Below, piece by piece: positions 1 to 7,050 of a DNA stretch of 30,600 nucleotides (position 1 is its first letter; every line of letters begins with the position of its first letter). Under the pieces are notes generated by a model that worked only from the letters and a program-made list of their open reading frames with translations, ran no database searches and was not told the DNA's origin. The translations under genes and the position numbers were made by a program. Source of the DNA: an uncultured Bacteroidales bacterium (GTDB taxonomy: Bacteria > Bacteroidota > Bacteroidia > Bacteroidales > UBA932); NCBI GenBank assembly GCA_900546395.1, contig URDD01000028.1, positions 1 through 30,600 on the forward strand. Direction: 5' to 3'.

Positions 1-571
1 GTCCGCCTATGCTACAGAAAATCCTCTGCAACCTGGAGATATAAAATACAAGGATCTCAACGATGACAAAGTCATAGACAACAATGACTTCTGCTACTAT
101 GGAAATCCTACTACACCTGAGATTGTCTACGGATTCGGACTTTCCTTGAAATACAAGAATTTCGACTGTTCAGTATTTTTTCAGGGGCAAGGGAAGGTTT
201 CAATAATCATGAATAATGCACATCCTTTCGGAACCAAAGCCACCCCAGGAGGAGGAATGATGAAGTGGATGGCAGACGAACACTGGAGAGAAGATGCTCC
301 CGACCCTGAAGCGCTGTACCCGAGACTTTCTCCAGGATGGAACACGAACAATACCCAGGCGAACTCCCTTTTTGTCAGAGACGGCAAAATGCTTCGTCTG
401 AAAAATGCTGAAATCGGCTATACATACAAGTTTATGAGAGTCTATCTATCTGGTACAAACCTTCTTACTTTCTCTCCTTTCAAATACTGGGATCCTGAAA
501 AAGGTTCCGGAAACGGTCTCAGCTACCCTATCCAGCGCACGTGCAATATCGGTTTTCAATTCAACTTCTAA
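1..571 (+). CDS. SusC/RagA-family TonB-dependent outer-membrane transporter, C-terminal fragment
   Basis: The reading frame is open from base 2 (first complete codon TCC) to a TAA at 569-571, so this is the last ~189 residues of a gene that begins before the window. The fragment carries the typical SusC tail: PGDIKYKDLNDDKVIDNNDF (Asp-rich, EF-hand-like loop), then NPTTPEIVYGFGLSLKYKNF, then beta-barrel strands ending in the aromatic GFQFNF terminus expected of outer-membrane barrels. Full members are about 1000 residues and import oligosaccharides or peptides with TonB energy. A SusD gene starts 15 bases later, which fixes the family. The TTG at 146 is an internal Leu codon, not a start. The substrate cannot be told. 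Confidence 0.93.
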   Translation, partial: SAYATENPLQPGDIKYKDLNDDKVIDNNDFCYYGNPTTPEIVYGFGLSLKYKNFDCSVFFQGQGKVSIIMNNAHPFGTKATPGGGMMKWMADEHWREDAPDPEALYPRLSPGWNTNNTQANSLFVRDGKMLRLKNAEIGYTYKFMRVYLSGTNLLTFSPFKYWDPEKGSGNGLSYPIQRTCNIGFQFNF

Positions 572-586
572 TATCACGGATAAATC

Positions 587-2482
587 ATGAAAAAAATAAT
601 TATCGCATTTTCATCTCTTCTGCTTTGCTCATGCTCATTCCTCGATGTCGTGCCAGAAGGCAAAGCTACAGAAGATGACATCTGGAAAACAGAAGAACAG
701 GCAGACAAGTTCCGTTACTATCTCCAGACATATATGCCCAACCTAATAGGTTATGACTGGTCACCTGACCAATTCGGAGGGGATGATTTCATTTCTGGAG
801 CAAAAGAAACTACATACTACTTTTCCAGTAAAAGCATTCTCTATGGAGAAGAAACATCCAGCAACACATATTTCGGACGTTGGGAGCCAAAAAGCGTAAG
901 CGGCGGAACAAACTATGACATATACCGCGGAATACGATATTGCTATTATATGCTGGACAATGTCTATGAAGCTCCTGTCATCAGTCCAGAAAATGCGGAC
1001 AGATATGCAGGAGAAGCCTGGTTTCTCATAGGATATTACCACCAGTGCCTTCTCGAATACTACGGACCTATCATTCTAGTTAAACGATTCATCCCGCTTG
1101 ACGCTCCGGAAGAAGAAATTTTCGTACCACGTACTCCATATGACGATTGCGTCAATTTCATTGCAGAATGCTATGACAAGGCTGCAAGGCTGCTTCCTGA
1201 AACAGTAGAGATGGCAGAACTCGGAATGCCTACCAAAATGGCTGCTCTCAGCTATAAGGCCAGACTCCTCCTGTATGCCGCATCTCCTCTGGCAAACGGC
1301 AATCCGGACTACATAGGATTCAACAATCCAGACGGCACACCACTTATGAATCCAAGTTATGACAAGGAAAAATGGAAACTTGCAATGGACGCAGCTGAAG
1401 CGGCAATCCAACTTGCAGAAAAAATAAACCCAGCTACTGGAAAGCCCAACTATTCTCTATATACCAATCTGGATTCTTCCCTTGATGAGTTCAGGCAAGG
1501 TGTAAAGAACTACAGAGACACATTTGTGGAGGAACCTTGGAACGGGGATGAATTCATTATGGCAAAAGGCGGACAAAGCGGTATAGAAGGACTACAGCGC
1601 TACGGAGGAGCCAGATCCATCAAAAACGACATGTCCAAAGGATGGAAAACAACACTCGTCCCTACTATGGAAGCAGTGGAAATGTACTATACAAAAAACG
1701 GGTTGCCTCTTGAAGACGATCCAGAAATCAAGTCTCAAGGCCTAAGTATAGAAGACCTATACAAAGTAGCTCCAGGAGATAATACAGCCAGACTGCACCG
1801 CAACAGAGAACCTCGCTTTTATGCATCCATCGGATTTGACAGGGGTGATTTCGAAATAGACGGCAAGACTATCACTCTGGAATTGCGCGGAGGTGAACTA
1901 CATGGAAGCACACTTAATACAAATGACGAGTACCAAAGCTGTACAGGATATCTATGTCAAAAATGGATTCACAAGTCCAGTTCCTACATCAAGTCTACTA
2001 ACAAATACAACTACCGCCACTATGCGTATCCATATATGAGACTGCCTGAATTGTATCTTAGCTATGCCGAAGCCGACTTTGAATATAACGGGGCTCTCAG
2101 TTCGAAAAGTCTCGGCTATATCAATAAGATTCGCACCAGATGCGGACTACCTGATTTTGAAGAATCATGGGCTCTTGCAGGCGGCATCCCTTCCGGAGAG
2201 AAACTGCGCAAGGTTCTGCATCAGGAACGTTCTATTGAATTCCTTTTTGAAGGCCGCAGATTCCATGACATACGCAGATGGAAAGAGGCTCCTGAGATTA
2301 TGAACAAGGCACCACGCTCTTGGAACCGCGATGGAAAGACTCAGGATGAGTTCTACCAGGTAATTGAAGCCAATCAGGGTGGACGTGTACGTATATTCGA
2401 GTCCCCTAAAAGTTACTGGCTCGCCATTCCGCTTAACCAGATCAACAAAAACCAACATTTGGTACAAAATCCAGGTTATTAA
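587..2482 (+). CDS. SusD/RagB-family nutrient-binding outer-membrane lipoprotein
   Basis: 631 residues. A signal peptide ends in a lipobox (L13-C-S-C16), and the mature protein begins with the SusD hallmark CSFLDVVPEG. The C-terminal region has the family signatures RLPELYLSYAEA, LGYINKIRTRCGLPD and a block near residues 545-570 with ERSIEFLFEGRRFHDIRRW. SusD proteins are alpha-helical TPR-like surface lipoproteins that cap the partner SusC barrel and deliver the substrate. Spacing is 15 bases from susC and 18 bases to the next gene, so the three are almost certainly one transcript. ATG at 587 gives an ordinary signal peptide. The length is slightly above the usual 500-600 residues. Substrate is unknown; no degradative enzyme lies downstream in this window. 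Confidence 0.95.
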   Translation: MKKIIIAFSSLLLCSCSFLDVVPEGKATEDDIWKTEEQADKFRYYLQTYMPNLIGYDWSPDQFGGDDFISGAKETTYYFSSKSILYGEETSSNTYFGRWEPKSVSGGTNYDIYRGIRYCYYMLDNVYEAPVISPENADRYAGEAWFLIGYYHQCLLEYYGPIILVKRFIPLDAPEEEIFVPRTPYDDCVNFIAECYDKAARLLPETVEMAELGMPTKMAALSYKARLLLYAASPLANGNPDYIGFNNPDGTPLMNPSYDKEKWKLAMDAAEAAIQLAEKINPATGKPNYSLYTNLDSSLDEFRQGVKNYRDTFVEEPWNGDEFIMAKGGQSGIEGLQRYGGARSIKNDMSKGWKTTLVPTMEAVEMYYTKNGLPLEDDPEIKSQGLSIEDLYKVAPGDNTARLHRNREPRFYASIGFDRGDFEIDGKTITLELRGGELHGSTLNTNDEYQSCTGYLCQKWIHKSSSYIKSTNKYNYRHYAYPYMRLPELYLSYAEADFEYNGALSSKSLGYINKIRTRCGLPDFEESWALAGGIPSGEKLRKVLHQERSIEFLFEGRRFHDIRRWKEAPEIMNKAPRSWNRDGKTQDEFYQVIEANQGGRVRIFESPKSYWLAIPLNQINKNQHLVQNPGY

Positions 2483-2500
2483 TCATAATTTCAGAATATC

Positions 2501-3865
2501 ATGAAGAAACTGAGCAAATATATTTTTTATACCGTACTTGCAGCTATCGCCTTGTCCGGATGCAAGCAGGACATAGAACAGCCTGACATGTTTGCCATTT
2601 CGGAAAATATGATAGAAGCAGATCCCGACGAAGGCATCAAAACTATCATAATATCAGCACCAGGAGCCTGGAGCATAGAAAGTATCCCGGAATGGTGCAC
2701 TGTCACTCCAGAAGAATGGCATAGTTCCAGAGAAATAACTGTCAGCTATACAGAAAACACCGGAACACTCAGAGAAGCATCACTTTCTGTAGTATGCGGG
2801 ACAGACAGGATTCCGCTCAGTATAAGACAGAAAGGCAAGAACCTTGCCGCACCGCCAACTAATGTAAGTCTATACGCCAAAAGCACATCATCTCTGACTT
2901 TTACTTGGGATGATGTATCGGCAGACAGGACTTACACTGTACAGTGCGCAAGCGAACCGTCTGATAAAGCCATCAGACAGGCCACTTACAGTTATACGTG
3001 GACAACAAAATCAAACAACGCCCAATGGCCATATGACTTCCCAACCAGATTTACATTCCTCGGTCTGACAGAAGGTGAGAGCAAAGCTATAGGCAAGGCT
3101 GAAAACTTACTCACACCAGGAACCTCCTATTATTTCAGAGTGCGTTGTGGAGGTGCAGATCAAGAAGGCATCTGGTCGGAATGGCTTGAAGCTACAACAG
3201 AAATCCGCACACCAGCTGAAAATGAAATCTTTCATGAAGATTTCGACAGAGCATGCGTCGGAGGCGGAGACTGGCTTCATCAGGCTGCCGGAGCAAGAAT
3301 AAAGAACGACAATACCGTCACAAGCATTTGGGGACTACAGTGGGATACCGTAAATGAGGCCAGCAAAACCTACGGAAACTACTATACATCAGCCAATTTC
3401 AACGAAGAAGTATACAAATGGATAGGATACACCAGAATTTGGGATCGCGGTGACGGTAAAGGAGATATTCAGCCATGTCCTGGATATACAAAATGCGGAA
3501 ATGGAAGCAATCCTGGAGTATTCCGTATCCTGGCTCTCGGAAGTGAAAAACTCAGCGCAGAAGGCAATGCTGTCCAGCTATCATTCAAGGCCACGCCATG
3601 GGCTGAAGTAACTGCGAGTGCAGGATATACCGTCGATAACAAACATGTCGACATATATGTCAACGATACCAAAGTTGCCGGACCAATAGCAATTACAGAC
3701 TCAGAGGCCTTAAACGGAAACCCTGCTGTATTGACAGACATGATTCTTAAAACAGTTACTGTAGCGATTCCAAATCTTAAACCGAATGATACCATTACCA
3801 TAAGAAGTAACGGGAGCGGAAAAGGAAGGTTTTTCATTGATGAAATATCAATTATCAGAGAATAA
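2501..3865 (+). CDS. Surface lipoprotein with BACON, FN3-like and jelly-roll-like domains (candidate glycan-binding protein)
   Basis: 454 residues. The signal peptide ends in lipobox L-S-G-C at about residue 21. Residues ~35-113 look like a BACON domain (APGAWSIESIPEWCTVTP followed by a TVSYTENTGTLREASLSV strand pattern ending in IRQKGK). Residues ~118-240 resemble a fibronectin type III fold (PTNVSLYAKSTSSLTFTW to YYFRVRC) with a long insertion. The remainder (FHEDFDRACVGGGDW to GRFFIDEISI) reads like a C-terminal carbohydrate-binding jelly-roll. It follows susD by 18 bases, the position of the surface glycan-binding protein in many polysaccharide utilisation loci. No catalytic motif is visible. 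The binding role is inferred from architecture and position; a peptide- or mucin-binding role is also possible. Confidence 0.8.
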   Translation: MKKLSKYIFYTVLAAIALSGCKQDIEQPDMFAISENMIEADPDEGIKTIIISAPGAWSIESIPEWCTVTPEEWHSSREITVSYTENTGTLREASLSVVCGTDRIPLSIRQKGKNLAAPPTNVSLYAKSTSSLTFTWDDVSADRTYTVQCASEPSDKAIRQATYSYTWTTKSNNAQWPYDFPTRFTFLGLTEGESKAIGKAENLLTPGTSYYFRVRCGGADQEGIWSEWLEATTEIRTPAENEIFHEDFDRACVGGGDWLHQAAGARIKNDNTVTSIWGLQWDTVNEASKTYGNYYTSANFNEEVYKWIGYTRIWDRGDGKGDIQPCPGYTKCGNGSNPGVFRILALGSEKLSAEGNAVQLSFKATPWAEVTASAGYTVDNKHVDIYVNDTKVAGPIAITDSEALNGNPAVLTDMILKTVTVAIPNLKPNDTITIRSNGSGKGRFFIDEISIIRE

Positions 3866-3907
3866 CCGTAAAAGGCTGGAAAGACAGCTCTGGCAAGGGT
3901 TAAAAAA

Positions 3908-3938
3908 TTTGTTTTATCATAAAAAATCATTATCTTTG
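3908..3938 (+). promoter_or_regulatory. Bacteroidetes-type promoter of rpsO
   Basis: TTTG at 3908-3911, 19-base gap, TATCTTTG at 3931-3938: an exact match to TTTG-N19-TAnnTTTG. It lies about 60 bases before the rpsO start. Confidence 0.75.
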
Positions 3939-4000
3939 CGGCCGTTTATTCGCCTTATTGGAATAAACAAATATTTATTAACTTTTTAATCTTTTTGCAG

Positions 4001-4279
4001 ATGACTGCTGAATATCTACAGGCTGAAAAAAAGCAAGAGATTTTCGCGAAGTACGGAAAGTCCAATAAAGACACCGGCTCACCAGAGAGTCAAGTTGCTC
4101 TATTTTCCTACCGTATCGCTCACCTGACTGAGCACCTCAAACAGAACAAGAAGGACAACGTTACACGCCGTTCACTTCTTAAGCTCGTTGGTCAGAGACG
4201 CCGTCTCCTTGATTACCTCAAAGAGAAGGATATCGAGAGATACAGAAGCATCGTCAAGGAGCTCGGTCTCCGTCGATAA
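4001..4279 (+). CDS. rpsO: 30S ribosomal protein S15
   Basis: 92 residues from the ATG at 4001. The frame is open further up to a TTG at 3995, but MTAEYLQAEKK fits the family start better. S15 is a primary 16S rRNA-binding protein of the small-subunit platform. The conserved core KYGKSNKDTGSPESQVALFS, the ..RIAHLTEHLKQNKKD.. helix and RRRLLDYLKEKDIERYRSIV are all present, and length is close to the usual ~89. It has its own promoter (3908-3938) and terminator (4321-4360), so the rpsO-pnp neighbourhood seen in many bacteria is kept here as two transcription units. Enrichment of K/R is normal for the family. Confidence 0.98.
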   Translation: MTAEYLQAEKKQEIFAKYGKSNKDTGSPESQVALFSYRIAHLTEHLKQNKKDNVTRRSLLKLVGQRRRLLDYLKEKDIERYRSIVKELGLRR

Positions 4280-4320
4280 AAGGATACCGGAGCCGGACAG
4301 TTCCGGCCCCAGCCAAAGTA

Positions 4321-4360
4321 AAGAGGCTTTTGCCGTAAAAGGCATCAAGCCTCTTTTTTT
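4321..4360 (+). terminator. Rho-independent terminator after rpsO
   Basis: Stem AAGAGGCTT (4321-4329) pairs with AAGCCTCTT (4347-4355), with an inner TGCC/GGCA stem (4331-4334 with 4341-4344), followed by a run of T to 4360. Confidence 0.9.
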
Positions 4361-4465
4361 AGAAATCGGTCAACGTGTCTGTTAACAAACCATTCAACCT
4401 GCAGCAGGCACTGGAACACAATATATATTTCGGAATGGTATAAAGGAAGAAGACAATAATATTAA

Positions 4466-4493
4466 TCAACTCCCATAGGGGGAGGCAGGTTGA
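4466..4493 (+). other. Possible hairpin in the pnp leader
   Basis: TCAACTCCC (4466-4474) can pair with GGGA (4480-4483) and GTTGA (4489-4493), with a GGCAG bulge between the two right-arm pieces. The right arm contains the only purine-rich, Shine-Dalgarno-like tract (GGGGGAGG) of the leader and ends 10 bases before the pnp ATG. Folding was judged by eye only. Confidence 0.35.
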
Positions 4494-4503
4494 AAAACAA
4501 TTC

Positions 4504-6858
4504 ATGAACATTATCAACAAAAAGATCGAATTATCCGACGGAAGGGTAATTGAAATTGAAACCGGAAAACTGGCCAAACAGGCTGACGGTTCTGTAGTAG
4601 TGAAAATGGGCGGCACTATGCTGCTCGCATGCGTTACTTGTGCAAAAGACGCAAAAGAAGATGTGGATTTCATGCCTCTTCAGGTAGATTACAAGGAGAA
4701 ATTCGCTTCTGCCGGAAGATTCCCGGGCGGATTCATGAAGCGTGAAGGAAAGGCATCAGACGCTGAAATACTCACAGCCAGACTTGTTGACAGAGCCCTC
4801 AGACCGCTATTCCCTGAAGATTTCCACGCAGAGGTATATGTTACCATCAACCTCATTTCTGCAGAAAAAGACATTCAGCCGGATGCTCTTGCAGGACTTG
4901 CAGCTTCATCAGCCCTTGCAGTGAGTGACATTCCGTTCGGCGGTCCTATTTCAGAAGTCCGTGTAGCACGTATAAACGGCGAGCTCAAAATCAACCCTGC
5001 ATTCAGCGAAATGGCTGATGCCGACATCGACATTATGGTTGCTGCTACCTACGACAACATTATGATGGTCGAGGGTGAGATGAATGAGGTAAGCGAAGCG
5101 GAAATGCTAGAAGCCATCAAGTTTGCCCATGAGGAAATCAAGAGACACTGCAAAGTGCAGATGGAACTGATGGAAGAGGCAGGCAAGACTGTAAAGAGGA
5201 CATACTGCCACGAAGAAAACGATGAAGATCTCCGCAAGGCTATAGAGACTTTCTGCTATGACAGATGCTATGCCATTGCAAAATCAGGATCGGCAAAACA
5301 CGAAAGATCAGACGCATTCGATGCCCTGAAAGAAGAGTTCTACCAGACACTCCCTGAAGAAGAGCGCGAAGAGAAGAAAATGATGGTGGAAAGATACTAC
5401 CACGCAGTAGAAAAGGCTGCGATGAGAAACCTCATTCTTGATGAAGGAATCCGTCTTGACGGCCGCCAGACTACCCAGGTAAGACCTATCTGGTGCGAAG
5501 TAGGCTACCTGCCTTGCGCACACGGTTCGGCAATATTCACCCGTGGTGAAACTCAGTCTCTTTCGACTGTAACTCTCGGAACCAAACTCGATATGAAAGA
5601 ACTTGACGAGGTTCTGGTACAGGGAACTGAGCAGTTCGTCCTCCACTACAACTTCCCTCCATTCTCTACCGGAGAGGCAAAGGCACAGAGAGGTATCGGA
5701 CGCCGCGAAATAGGACACGGAAACCTTGCATGGAGAGCACTCAAGCCAATGGTGCCTACAGCTCCTGAAAATCCATACGCTGTACGTGTAGTTTCTGATA
5801 TACTCGAGTCAAACGGCTCATCATCAATGGCTACCGTATGCGCCGGCTGCCTTGCCCTTATGGACGCCGGTGTAAAGATAAAGAAACCTGTAGCAGGAGT
5901 TGCGATGGGGCTTATCACAGATGCTGAAAAGCCTAACGACAGATACGCAATCCTTACTGACATTCTCGGTGACGAGGACCACCTCGGAGACATGGACTTC
6001 AAGGTGACCGGAACAAAAGACGGTATCACTGCCACACAGATGGATATCAAAGTAGACGGACTGTCATACGATGTTCTCGAAAGGGCGCTTGAACAGGCTC
6101 GTCAGGGCAGAATGCACATTATGGGCGAGATGATGAAGTGCATCAGCGAGCCACGTGAGGACTACAAGCCGTTCGTTCCGCGCATCATCCAGATCAGAGT
6201 TCCTGGTGAATTTATCGGTGCTATTATCGGAAAAGGCGGTGAAGTCATCCAGAAAATTCAGAGAGAGACAGGTACTGTCGTTACTATCACTGAGGACAAT
6301 ACAAACGGTGTCAGCGAAGGAATCGTGGATATCTTCGGAGAGAACAAAGAGGCAATGGACAAGGCTCTCGAGTGGATTAACGGCATCTGCGCAGTTCCGG
6401 AAGTCGGAACAGTATACCACGGAAAGGTAGTTTCAATCCTTGAGTTCGGTGCATTTGTAGAAATACTTCCAGGCAAGGAAGGTCTTCTCCATATTTCAGA
6501 ACTTGACTGGGCAAAGACAGAGAAGGTAGAGGACATCCTCAACATCGGAGACGAAGTGGATGTAAAACTTCTTGAAATCGATGCCAAGACAGGCAAAATG
6601 AGACTTTCACGCAAAGCTCTCATCGAAAAGCCGGAAGGTTATGTAGAGCCTGAGCGCAGACCACGCCCTGCAGCAGGAGACAGAGGCCCACGCCGTGACG
6701 ACCGCAGAGGCAGCGATGAGCGCAGGAATGACCGCCGCGACGACCGCAGGAATCCTCGCCGCGAAGAGAAACAGTTCAACGACACACCTGCTTCTGACAA
6801 GATATCTGACGCAGGCTTCGATACACCTGACTATAACAACGGATCAGATATTTTCTAA
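4504..6858 (+). CDS. pnp: Polyribonucleotide nucleotidyltransferase (PNPase)
   Basis: 784 residues. Phosphorolytic 3'-5' exoribonuclease of RNA decay, normally a ring trimer in the cytoplasm. Domains in order: first RNase PH-like core (1 to ~225; GRFPGGFMKREGKAS, ARLVDRALRPLFP), helical linker, second RNase PH core (~325-545) with the phosphate-site SNGSSSMATVCAG and the acidic GDEDHLGDMDFKVTGTKDG segment, KH domain (~559-620, FIGAIIGKGGEVIQKIQ with the GxxG loop), S1 domain (~633-705, GTVYHGKVVSILEFGAFVEI). The tail after ~715 is an Arg/Asp-rich low-complexity stretch with repeated RRDDRR-like units, ending DYNNGSDIF; such tails vary and may bind RNA or partners. A 224-base leader separates it from rpsO; no good promoter match was found there. 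Confidence 0.98.
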   Translation: MNIINKKIELSDGRVIEIETGKLAKQADGSVVVKMGGTMLLACVTCAKDAKEDVDFMPLQVDYKEKFASAGRFPGGFMKREGKASDAEILTARLVDRALRPLFPEDFHAEVYVTINLISAEKDIQPDALAGLAASSALAVSDIPFGGPISEVRVARINGELKINPAFSEMADADIDIMVAATYDNIMMVEGEMNEVSEAEMLEAIKFAHEEIKRHCKVQMELMEEAGKTVKRTYCHEENDEDLRKAIETFCYDRCYAIAKSGSAKHERSDAFDALKEEFYQTLPEEEREEKKMMVERYYHAVEKAAMRNLILDEGIRLDGRQTTQVRPIWCEVGYLPCAHGSAIFTRGETQSLSTVTLGTKLDMKELDEVLVQGTEQFVLHYNFPPFSTGEAKAQRGIGRREIGHGNLAWRALKPMVPTAPENPYAVRVVSDILESNGSSSMATVCAGCLALMDAGVKIKKPVAGVAMGLITDAEKPNDRYAILTDILGDEDHLGDMDFKVTGTKDGITATQMDIKVDGLSYDVLERALEQARQGRMHIMGEMMKCISEPREDYKPFVPRIIQIRVPGEFIGAIIGKGGEVIQKIQRETGTVVTITEDNTNGVSEGIVDIFGENKEAMDKALEWINGICAVPEVGTVYHGKVVSILEFGAFVEILPGKEGLLHISELDWAKTEKVEDILNIGDEVDVKLLEIDAKTGKMRLSRKALIEKPEGYVEPERRPRPAAGDRGPRRDDRRGSDERRNDRRDDRRNPRREEKQFNDTPASDKISDAGFDTPDYNNGSDIF

Positions 6859-6878
6859 ATCCGCTTCCTTATATTAAA

Positions 6879-6919
6879 AAAGAAAACCGACCCACGTATG
6901 ACGGGCCGGTTTTCTTTTT
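6879..6919 (+). terminator. Rho-independent terminator after pnp
   Basis: AGAAAACCG (6881-6889) pairs with CGGTTTTCT (6907-6915); inner CCC (6891-6893) pairs with GGG (6903-6905); a T-run follows to 6919. A 5' A-tract also makes it usable on the other strand. Confidence 0.88.
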
Positions 6920-6926
6920 ATAAGTC

Positions 6927-6962
6927 AGAAGTTGTTTAAATTTTAGAAGCTGTTTAAATTTT
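6927..6962 (+). repeat. Tandem 18-nt direct repeat upstream of the beta-barrel gene promoter
   Basis: Two head-to-tail copies, AGAAGTTGTTTAAATTTT at 6927-6944 and AGAAGCTGTTTAAATTTT at 6945-6962, differing only at one T/C. The second copy runs into the -33 TTTG at 6961-6964. The position fits a binding site for an activator acting on the -33 region; the binding protein is unknown. Confidence 0.8.
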
Positions 6963-6992
6963 TGTCATTATAAATTTTATGAGGTATTTTTG
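6961..6992 (+). promoter_or_regulatory. Bacteroidetes-type promoter of the outer-membrane beta-barrel gene
   Basis: TTTG at 6961-6964, 20-base gap, TATTTTTG at 6985-6992. The predicted transcript start near 7000 leaves a leader of about 50 bases before the ATG at 7051. Confidence 0.65.
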
Positions 6993-7050
6993 AGGATGCT
7001 ATCTGGCGATAAAAAGAAGAAAAAGATGCCATAACGAACTATAATTAATC

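Noticed and set aside
146..571. A separate small gene starting at TTG 146
   Set aside because: The same frame is open back to base 2 with the SusC-typical sequence, so it is an internal codon of a truncated gene.
4424..4431. TATATTTC as the -7 box of pnp
   Set aside because: Last base differs from the consensus and no TTTG lies 19-21 bases upstream.
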